Shown here: piece after piece, positions 57,402 to 64,000 of the stretch
How the letters are laid out: every line of letters begins with the position of its first letter
Numbering within the stretch: position 1 is the first letter of the stretch
Assembly: GCF_000614145.1 (NCBI RefSeq)
Contig: NZ_BAKK01000008.1
Coordinates: 84,377-148,376, forward strand
DNA: 64,000 nt
DNA from: Bacteroides faecichinchillae JCM 17102
GTDB taxonomy: Bacteria; Bacteroidota; Bacteroidia; Bacteroidales; Bacteroidaceae
Direction: 5' to 3'
Made by a program: the position numbers and the translations under genes
Notes under the pieces: generated by a model
Told to the model about the DNA's origin: nothing
What the model saw: only the letters and a program-made list of their open reading frames with translations
Database searches by the model: none

Positions 57402-59162
57402 TTATCCGATAAGATTCATAATATCTTCCACAATCTGTTCGTCAGTCAAATGATTGGCACGAAGCAGTTCTTGCAAATCAAAACGATCTACAAACTCTTT
57501 TTTTGCTCCGAAGTTAAGAACCTTCATATCCGAGGCCCCATAGTAACGGGCGATCTTTTCACCAAATCCTCCGTCCAATACACCATCCTCCAAAGTAATC
57601 ACCAGCTGATGATCAGCTTTCAGTTCATTCATGAGTACACTATCCACTCCTGTGATATAACGCGGATTGATTAATGTAGCGTCAATGCCTGTTTGCTTTT
57701 TCAATAAAGAGATCACTGACTGTCCTAATCCAAAGAAAGAACCCAAAGCCAGAATTGCTACTTTTGAACCACGATGAGTAATTTTATAACGGTTGGGTTC
57801 GCTATAATCAGTATCGACAGGTTCACCACAACTAATAACTTCGGTTGCCGGAACACGAATCGCTACCGGATGTTCGTTTTGACGGATACTCCATTCGAGC
57901 ATAGCCAGATATTCTTCTTTGCAAGTCGGTGCCAGATAAACCATATTAGGGATGTTGCTAATGAGTGGAATATCGAAGAAACAGAGATGTGTTACATCAT
58001 TCATACCAGATAATGTTCCCCAGAAAACTAACAACACTGCCGGATTATTATTAATACAGAGATCTTGCGAAAGCTGGTCATAAGAACGTTGGATAAATGT
58101 ACTATATACTCCATAAACAGGTTTTCCACCATTGGCTGCAATACCTGAAGCCAGCGCTACAGCGTGTTCTTCAGCAATACCGACATCCACGAATTGTTTA
58201 CCTGCTTCCTGCCGACGATTCGGAGTAAATCCCATAACGGTGGGAGTACCCGAAGTTATTGTTACTACACGTGAATCTTCTTTCATTTTCTTTAGCAGAT
58301 ACCGTGCGGTTACTTCGGAATAATCTCCCGTCTGACCGTAATTCGCTTTCGCTTCTCCTGTTTCTATGTTGAATGGAGTACGCCAATGATAAGTCTCTTT
58401 GTTTTGTTCAGCACGTTCATAACCTTTGCCTTTAAGCGTGTTAATATGTACTACAATAGGATGTTGGATATCTTTTACCTTGGAGAAAGCCTCAATCAAA
58501 GTTTCCACATTATTGCCATCCTTTACATACATATAATCAAGACCCATAGCTTTGAAGTAGTTACATTCACATTGACCGTTACTGTCACGCAGAGCTTTTA
58601 GATTCTGGTATAAGCCTCCATGATTTTCGGCAATGGACATCTGATTATCATTAACGATAATGATCATATTACTACCTAAATCCGCAGCATAATCCAAACC
58701 TTCGAAAGCTTCACCGCCGCTTAACGAACCATCGCCTATCACTGCTATTATATTTTCATTTCCTCCATTCAGATCTCGCCCTTTAGCCAATCCGCTTGCC
58801 AAACTAATGGAAGTCGATGTATGACCTATAATAAAGAAATCATGTTTACTTTCTTTGGGTTCGGTATAACCTGACACTTCATCATATTTGTCCGGATTAA
58901 GAAAGGCATCTTTACGTCCAGTCAGCATCTTGTGCACATAACTTTGGTGTGACACGTCAAATACTATTTTATCTTTTGGAGAATTGAACACATAATGTAA
59001 GGCAATAGTCGCTTCCACTATTCCGAAATTAGGTCCAAAGTGCCCTCCATGTTCACTTAACTTTTGCAACAGTGCCATACGAATTTCACCACTTAAACCA
59101 TTCAGTTCTTTCACTGATAACTTCTTTACATCTTCCGGGGAATAAATATTTTCTAAGTACAT
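57402..59162 (-). CDS. dxs: 1-deoxy-D-xylulose-5-phosphate synthase paralogue
   Basis: 586 residues. TPP-binding motif IAVIGDGSLSGGEAFEGLDYAAD...IIIVNDNQMSI, the transketolase catalytic Glu region DVGIAEEHAVALASG, and C-terminal VITLEDGVLDGGFGEKIA identify DXS, which makes 1-deoxyxylulose 5-phosphate from pyruvate and glyceraldehyde 3-phosphate for isoprenoids, thiamine and pyridoxal. It is about 40-50 residues shorter than a full DXS and lacks part of the N-terminal region, like the second copy found in Bacteroides genomes. Alternative: a related transketolase-like enzyme. Own -7 box at 59209-59202. Confidence 0.82.
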   Translation of the reverse strand: MYLENIYSPEDVKKLSVKELNGLSGEIRMALLQKLSEHGGHFGPNFGIVEATIALHYVFNSPKDKIVFDVSHQSYVHKMLTGRKDAFLNPDKYDEVSGYTEPKESKHDFFIIGHTSTSISLASGLAKGRDLNGGNENIIAVIGDGSLSGGEAFEGLDYAADLGSNMIIIVNDNQMSIAENHGGLYQNLKALRDSNGQCECNYFKAMGLDYMYVKDGNNVETLIEAFSKVKDIQHPIVVHINTLKGKGYERAEQNKETYHWRTPFNIETGEAKANYGQTGDYSEVTARYLLKKMKEDSRVVTITSGTPTVMGFTPNRRQEAGKQFVDVGIAEEHAVALASGIAANGGKPVYGVYSTFIQRSYDQLSQDLCINNNPAVLLVFWGTLSGMNDVTHLCFFDIPLISNIPNMVYLAPTCKEEYLAMLEWSIRQNEHPVAIRVPATEVISCGEPVDTDYSEPNRYKITHRGSKVAILALGSFFGLGQSVISLLKKQTGIDATLINPRYITGVDSVLMNELKADHQLVITLEDGVLDGGFGEKIARYYGASDMKVLNFGAKKEFVDRFDLQELLRANHLTDEQIVEDIMNLIG

Positions 59163-59414
59163 ACATAAATAATGTTTTAAAATTTTCCTTTTAATTATTG
59201 ATGCAAAGGTATAGTGGAATCGCGAACCTGATTGTATATAAATTACGGGTTATGTAACCATGATTACTGTTTCTATCAAGAACTGTACTTTTCCTGTAAG
59301 AAGAACCGCTCACCCTCAAAAAAGCTAAAAAGTGCCATATAACAACATTTAATGCTAATTTATTGTTAGTTAGTATGCTGTTAATCAGTATTTTTTTATT
59401 TTTGTGATAAAATA

Positions 59415-59452
59415 ATAGGGAAATCCCTATAATCGTTTGGGGAAAATCTCCC
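59415..59452. promoter_or_regulatory. Pair of GGGAAATCCC-type dyads upstream of the W/G-rich protein
   Basis: ATAGGGAAATCCCTAT (centre ~59422) and GGGGAAAATCTCCC (centre ~59445) are similar dyads 23 bp apart, about two helical turns, just upstream of the promoter. A cooperative regulator site is the simplest reading. Confidence 0.4.
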
Positions 59453-59473
59453 TTTAAAGGAGAATCTCTTCTT

Positions 59474-59481
59474 TATCTTTG
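59474..59481 (+). promoter_or_regulatory. -7 box of the W/G-rich protein gene
   Basis: TATCTTTG, 42 bases before the ATG. Confidence 0.5.
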
Positions 59482-59522
59482 TAAAGTGAAAAAGTATAAG
59501 TAATTATATAAACCGCGATGAT

Positions 59523-60913
59523 ATGAAAAAGATTGTTTATTTCCTGTTGATTGCTTTATGCCTCCCGCTAGGCCTGAGGGCACAAAGCGCTGATGATGAC
59601 CTTTACTTCATCCCTTCTAAAGATAAAAAGGAGAAAAAAGAAACTCCGGTCAAGAAGGAACCGAAGAAACAGGTTACGACCAACATCTATACCTCTCCGG
59701 GTACTACGGTCGTTATTCAAGACCGTAAGGGAAAAACACGAGATGTGGATGAATATAATCGTCGTTACGATGCTCGTGACAACGAGTTCGAAATGGAGAA
59801 TGACACTTTATATATTAAAGGAAAAAAGACTTCAGATTTAGATGGAGAATGGATAAATGGTGAGTTCAACGGAACAGATGAAGATTATGAATATGCAGAA
59901 CGTATTATTCGTTTTCGTAATCCGCGTTTCGCTATCAGTGTCAATAGTCCGCTCTATTGGGATTTAGTCTACGGAGTTAATTCGTGGGACTGGAACATTT
60001 ATACTGATGGATTTTATGCTTATGCATTCCCTACATTCGGTAATCCGGCTTGGTGGGATTGGCGCTATAACTCTTTTGGTTGGGGCTGGAATTATGGCTG
60101 GGGATGGAATTACGGTTGGGGCTGGAATCGTCCTTACTGTGGTTGGGGATACTATCCTTATTATGGTAGCTACTGGGGTGGCTGGTATGGTGGCGGTTCA
60201 TGGGGACATCATCATCATCATTGGGGTGGTGGTCCGAGTTGGGGAGGCGTAAGCCGACCTTATTATGGTGGACGCAGTGTACTGAATGCCAATAATCGTG
60301 CCCGTTATAGCAGTGGTTCATCATTTTATTCTAGACGAGGTGAGGGAAGCCGTTCCAACTATCAGGGAAGTTCTGTTCGTGGATCATCCAATGGCAGAGT
60401 CGTAGGTACTCGGATTCCTACAAATTCCCGTATAGAGGTACATCCGGTACTCGAGGTGAATCCTCTCGTCGTGGTTCATCTACCTATACGCGTCCTAGTA
60501 GTACACGTGCTAATACGTCAACTACTACAAGAGAACCATCTACATATCGTCGAAGTTCATCTACGGAAACTCGTAGAAGTTCTTCTTACTCTCGTGGTAA
60601 TTCTTCTTCATCTTCCCGTGGAAGTTCAACCTATACTCGTGGTAGCTCTTCCTCTACTCGTAGCAGCTCGACTTATTCTCGTGGAAGTTCATCTTCTTCA
60701 CGTAGTAGTTCAACGTATTCACCGGGTTCTAGTCGCAGTTCATCACCGTCTTATACTCCTTCCAGAAGCAGTAGTCCATCCTATACTCCTTCTCGTAGTA
60801 GTAGCCCATCTTATAGCCCTTCTTCTAGTGGAAGTTCTCGTAGTAGCGGTGGTTCTTCTCGCAGTTCTGGTGGTGGCTCTTCACGTTCATCTGGCGGTGG
60901 TAGTAGAAGATAG
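59523..60913 (+). pseudogene. Exported low-complexity protein: Trp/Gly/Tyr-rich then Ser/Arg-rich, frameshifted
   Basis: Signal peptide (~1-20, LRA-Q), a Lys-rich segment, a small folded part (~60-160), then WGWNYGWGWNYGWGWNRPY-type repeats and a run of five His. Around 60429-60434 the composition flips to an implausible Val/Leu/His string; in the other frame the sequence stays serine/arginine-rich (SRGSSTYTRGSSS, SPSYTPSRSSS repeats, then GGSSRSSGGGS) to a stop at 60911-60913, so one base is missing. Repaired length ~463 residues. The SR tail is intrinsically disordered. Likely a cell-envelope or matrix protein. Confidence 0.75.
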
Positions 60914-60965
60914 CATAGGGAAGAAAATAGCAAGCAGATAAATGATTGACTAAAGATATAAAGTT

Positions 60966-62573
60966 ATGAAAAATATAGGTAAATTAACCCTAATCGGTGT
61001 ACTTCTTTTTTGCATGGGTAGCGTGTATGCACAGCCTACTATCTATGATGCCAATCGTTGGATGGGAAGCGACTTAAATGGAACCGCACGTTTTATTGGT
61101 ATGGGTGGCGCTATGGGAGCATTAGGAGGTGACATTTCAACTATGGGAACCAATCCTGCCGGCATCGGTATATATCGTAGTAATGATGCGATGTTATCTT
61201 TTGGCTTTACCAATATAGGTTCCAAACAATCAGGAGGTGGACCGAGCGTAGATAAATTTCGCGGTTCCTTTGATAATGCGGGATTTATACTCTCAACGAA
61301 AATAGGAAATTATTCCTCTTTACGTTTTGTAAATTTCGGTTTTAATTATCGCCGTACGAAATCTTTTGATAAGAATATGGTAATGAATGGAATCTTCGGA
61401 TCGTCTCAAACAGAGACTATGGCAGGAATGTTGAATTATAATGATAAGGGGCAGTATGCTCCATTCCCTGTTGAAACTCTGAACCGGAAAGATGCCTATA
61501 CAAATCCGGATATACCTTGGCTTGGATTATTGGGATATGACGCACATTTAGCTGTTCCGGAATATCTTGAGAATACAGAAAATCCCGAAGAAGGAGAGTT
61601 GTTCAATGGTTATCTTTCATATTTTAACAATGGTGATAAGGTAAGACAAGCTTATACAGCTCGTGAAAGAGGAGGTCTACATTCTTATGATTTCAATGTC
61701 TCTTTCAATTTCTATGATCGGTTTTATCTGGGTGCAACTATTGGTGCATATAGTATAGACTATAAACGTACAAGCCTTTATAAAGAGGACTTTACTGATA
61801 AGCAAGGTAATGAACAAGGTGGTTATGATCTAGGTAATGACTTCTGGTCTGATGGTAGTGGAGTTGATTTAAAGTTAGGATTTATTTGGCGTCCGATTGA
61901 AAGTTCTTCTTTCCGTATTGGGGGTGCAATCCATACTCCAACTTTCTATTCCATAACTGAGAGTAACCGTGCATTTATTGATTATGATTTGAATGTAGAA
62001 GGTGTAGCACCCGGATTTGCCGAACCTGTTGATCGTAATAGTAATCCGATGGATGGTGAATTTAAGTATCGCTTGGTAACGCCTTGGAAGTTTAATTTGA
62101 GTACAGGATATACATTTGGTTCGGTTGCTGCTGTAGGATTGGAATATGAATATATGGATTACTCATCCGCTAAAATAAAAACTCCCGATGGAGAGGAGTT
62201 GCAACAGACTGATGACGTGAAAACAATGATGGATGGAGTTCATACACTTCGTGCAGGAGTTGAGTTCAAGTTAGCTCCCGAATTTGCTTTCCGTCTGGGG
62301 TATAATCATGTTACAGCTTCAATGAAATCAAGCGCCTTTAAATATTTGCAGGACAACTCAATCCGTACAGATACGGAGTATTCAAATGCTGGGGCAACTA
62401 ACAATTACACTTTAGGTTGTGGTTATCGTGGAGAGATGTTCTATGTAGATATGGCTTATCAATATAGTCAATACAAAGAAGATTTCTATGCTTTCTATAA
62501 TAAGTATTTGGAAGGAACAGAATTAAAGAATAACAATCATAAAGTAGTCCTCACTGTAGGTTTGCGCTTTTAA
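60966..62573 (+). CDS. OMPP1/FadL/TodX-type outer-membrane transport protein
   Basis: 535 residues. Signal peptide to ~22 (VYA-Q). Begins with GTARFIGMGGAMGALGGDISTMGTNPAGIGIYRSND, the conserved N-terminal hatch segment of FadL-like hydrophobic-compound channels. A long barrel follows, including AAVGLEYEYMDYSSAKIKTPDG and RAGVEFKLAPEFAFRLGYNH, ending in VVLTVGLRF with terminal Phe. Bacteroidetes members are ubiquitous; substrates unknown. It begins 52 bases after the serine-rich protein gene and could be co-transcribed with it. Followed by a strong terminator. Confidence 0.88.
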   Translation: MKNIGKLTLIGVLLFCMGSVYAQPTIYDANRWMGSDLNGTARFIGMGGAMGALGGDISTMGTNPAGIGIYRSNDAMLSFGFTNIGSKQSGGGPSVDKFRGSFDNAGFILSTKIGNYSSLRFVNFGFNYRRTKSFDKNMVMNGIFGSSQTETMAGMLNYNDKGQYAPFPVETLNRKDAYTNPDIPWLGLLGYDAHLAVPEYLENTENPEEGELFNGYLSYFNNGDKVRQAYTARERGGLHSYDFNVSFNFYDRFYLGATIGAYSIDYKRTSLYKEDFTDKQGNEQGGYDLGNDFWSDGSGVDLKLGFIWRPIESSSFRIGGAIHTPTFYSITESNRAFIDYDLNVEGVAPGFAEPVDRNSNPMDGEFKYRLVTPWKFNLSTGYTFGSVAAVGLEYEYMDYSSAKIKTPDGEELQQTDDVKTMMDGVHTLRAGVEFKLAPEFAFRLGYNHVTASMKSSAFKYLQDNSIRTDTEYSNAGATNNYTLGCGYRGEMFYVDMAYQYSQYKEDFYAFYNKYLEGTELKNNNHKVVLTVGLRF

Positions 62574-62616
62574 CAGAACAGTTTTCAATTTTCTATAATA
62601 ACTTTTGTGTGTAAGG

Positions 62617-62661
62617 AAAATCCCTGGAATGCCAAGTGTCTAAGGCATTACCGGGGATTTT
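62617..62661 (+). terminator. Terminator of the OMPP1/FadL gene
   Basis: Imperfect 17-base arms starting AAAATCCC.GG and ending GGGGATTTT, with GGCATT/AATGCC at the loop side; the right arm supplies four T. Confidence 0.65.
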
Positions 62662-62679
62662 ATGTTATATCTGTCCTAT

Positions 62680-62850
62680 TTAAAGCAATTTCCAGTCTTT
62701 TGCATCAAAGCAAGGGTAAGCTTTAGTCCATTCTTCTGGTTCTATTTCGCCATAACTGTTGCTAAATCACGATGACCACTATGCGGCAGTTCGGATTATC
62801 TTTCAGCAATGTGAGAATCAATACACGCATCGAATGTTTTTGGCATGTGC
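62680..62850 (-). pseudogene. Decayed gene fragment, family not identified
   Basis: The 3' end reads SYGEIEPEEWTKAYPCFDA and KDWKLL before a stop, and upstream in a second frame MRVLILTLLKDNPNCRIVVIV; joining them needs one base removed near 62763. The composition looks coding, but the start and the rest are missing. No family recognised. Confidence 0.3.
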
Positions 62851-63111
62851 TCCGATTTTCTCTATTTATACATTTTATTCTCGTACCTTGTAAGTCTTTT
62901 AACTTCTGGCTTTTTATAGTGAATATTTAATTGAATGTTTGGTACTAATGTGTATTTTCCTAATAGCCATAGAATTTACGTCCATATTTAATTTCGCAAC
63001 TTTTGGACTGTTTTAGGAAGGACGCATAGAAGAGCCCATAAGTCATTTGGATATAGTTGACTGTTTTTTATTTTATGGGTTTGGGTAAAAACGCAATTAA
63101 GGTTATACTAT

Positions 63112-63180
63112 CTGTAATTGGGGTATAACTTTTTTTCTTCCCTTCCGGGTAAAACATCAAATTCTGTAATTTGGGTAATA
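63112..63180. repeat. Direct repeat CTGTAATT(G/T)GGGTA, 52 bp apart, with GGGTA at 26-bp steps
   Basis: Copies begin at 63112 and 63164 (13 of 14 bases alike). GGGTA also occurs at 63147, midway, so GGGTA recurs at 63121, 63147 and 63173. It ends 100 bases before the last gene and looks like activator-binding half-sites. Confidence 0.45.
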
Positions 63181-63279
63181 ATAGCCGTAATATGTCTACA
63201 ATGATTTTTCTCTATTCTTTCGAATTTTGCAATGTCGAAATTAGGTAATCAATATATTAATCATTAAAATAGGTAAGAT

Positions 63280-64000
63280 ATGAGACGAATACTATTATTG
63301 CTAGTAACATTTCTAACGTCATTAGGCATCAGCTTTTCCTTTGCGCAGACAGATGCGGATAATTTTTATAAGAGTGATCTGTTGAATACAGAGAAAGTGT
63401 CTTTTTCCAATCAGTATAAGATGAAAGTGAGCGGAAACCTTTTCCTGCCTAAAAGTATGAAAGAAGGGGATAAATACCCAGCCATCATTGTTGGTCACCC
63501 AATGGGAGCGGTCAAAGAACAGAGTGCGAATCTTTATGCGACTAAGATGGCTGAACGTGGTTATGTTACCTTATCTATTGACCTTTCATTTTGGGGTGAG
63601 AGTGAAGGGGAGCCTCGTAATGCTGTCTTGCCGGAAGTCTATGCAGAAACTTTCAGTGCAGCAATGGACTTTTTAGGTACACGTCCGTTTATTGACAGGA
63701 ATCGTATTGGGGTAATTGGAATTTGTGGTAGTGGAAGTTTTGCTATCAGTGCTGCAAAAATCGATCCTCGCCTCAAAGCTATCGCAACGGTAAGCATGTA
63801 CGATATGGGAACAGCCAATCGTAATGGATTGAAGCGCGCACTTACTTTGGAACAGAGAAAACAAATTCTTGTTGAGGCAGCCAATCAACGGTATGTGGAA
63901 TTTATAGGGGGAAAGACTAAATATACCAGTGGTACAGTGCATGAACTGACCAAAGAATCTACCCCGATAGAACGTGAATTTTATGAATTCTATCGTACAT
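63280..64000 (+). CDS. Exported alpha/beta hydrolase, partial (runs off right edge)
   Basis: About 240 codons are present. Signal peptide (LLLLVTFLTSLG...FA-Q, ~23). Alpha/beta-hydrolase core: YPAIIVGHPMGAVKEQSANLYATKMAERGYV, LSFWGESEG, and IGICGSGSFAISAA, where Gly-x-Cys-Gly-Ser-Gly places Ser or Cys at the nucleophile elbow (Cys in the usual Ser position: G-I-C-G-S). The unusual elbow resembles dienelactone-hydrolase-like proteins that use Cys. The C terminus is missing, so the catalytic His is not seen. Function unknown. Confidence 0.8.
   Translation, partial: MRRILLLLVTFLTSLGISFSFAQTDADNFYKSDLLNTEKVSFSNQYKMKVSGNLFLPKSMKEGDKYPAIIVGHPMGAVKEQSANLYATKMAERGYVTLSIDLSFWGESEGEPRNAVLPEVYAETFSAAMDFLGTRPFIDRNRIGVIGICGSGSFAISAAKIDPRLKAIATVSMYDMGTANRNGLKRALTLEQRKQILVEAANQRYVEFIGGKTKYTSGTVHELTKESTPIEREFYEFYRT

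Larger units (their letters stand above)
59163..59522. other. Divergent interval between the DXS paralogue and the W/G-rich protein
   Basis: 360 bases. Minus-strand -7 TACCTTTG at 59209-59202 (DXS paralogue), plus-strand -7 at 59474-59481, and two GGGAAA-type dyads at 59415-59452. No ORF. Confidence 0.65.
62574..63279. other. Gene-free interval with a decayed ORF and spaced repeats
   Basis: About 700 bases: terminator of the OMPP1 gene, a broken minus-strand ORF (62680-62850), and a 52-bp-spaced direct repeat upstream of the final gene. No intact gene. Confidence 0.65.

Noticed and set aside
57369..57674. Gene antisense to the 3' end of the DXS paralogue
   Set aside because: Translation is a shadow of the conserved coding strand with no recognisable features.

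Overview
The window is chromosomal DNA from a Bacteroides species. The evidence is a SusC/SusD pair, Bacteroidetes signal peptides and lipoproteins (DUF3575, DUF4369 and DUF4421 families), many promoters with the Bacteroides -7 box TAnnTTTG, almost no Shine-Dalgarno sequences, and AT-rich intergenic DNA. From memory the gene order resembles the B. thetaiotaomicron group; this was not checked. I saw no rRNA, tRNA, CRISPR array or intact insertion sequence.

Layout. 1-4.1 kb: end of a DUF3575 gene, then a three-gene biotin-dependent acyl-CoA (probably propionyl-CoA) carboxylase operon. 4.2-6.5 kb: soluble hybrid histidine kinase. 7.0-13.2 kb: AraC-type regulator, a 995-residue coiled-coil lipoprotein, a beta-barrel protein, a DUF4369 lipoprotein and an OmpA-family protein, which look like an uncharacterised envelope assembly. 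13.5-18.1 kb: a lone 1546-residue DUF4062-STAND ATPase-beta-propeller protein, followed by a MITE-like repeat. 18.3-24.3 kb: biotin operon on the minus strand (bioB-bioA fusion, bioF, bioG, bioC, bioD) with a good promoter and a BirA-like dyad. 24.3-33.5 kb: DUF4421 protein, orphan SusC/SusD pair, MFS transporter, glycerate kinase and two small stress-type proteins. 33.6-38.1 kb: secreted sugar isomerase/epimerase-like protein divergent from a LacI regulator, mannonate oxidoreductase and mannonate dehydratase (hexuronate branch), with two matching operator palindromes. 38.2-40.1 kb: AraC regulator, PNPOx-like protein, DEDDh exonuclease. 40.3-46.7 kb: nitrite ammonification module (nrfH, nrfA, ResB-like, CcsA-like, porin) facing a CRP/FNR regulator. 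46.9-54.4 kb: MBL hydrolase, tricorn-like protease, periplasmic-sensing histidine kinase, HAD hydrolase. 54.5-64 kb: sigma-factor-like remnant, glycoside hydrolase, lipoprotein, DXS paralogue, low-complexity protein, OMPP1/FadL protein and a partial alpha/beta hydrolase.

A key caution is that seven otherwise well-conserved genes (bioG, uxuA, nrfH, the porin, the tricorn-like protease, a histidine kinase and the W/G/S-rich protein) are each broken by what looks like loss of exactly one base. This pattern fits uncorrected sequencing indels better than seven independent mutations, so the pseudogene calls are provisional.

The most interesting unexplained signals are two 4-unit arrays of 22-bp period with unrelated sequences (about 19.86-19.94 kb and 45.80-45.89 kb), the DUF4062-STAND-propeller gene whose architecture recalls eukaryotic NWD1/TEP1 proteins, and the coiled-coil lipoprotein/OMP/OmpA cluster.
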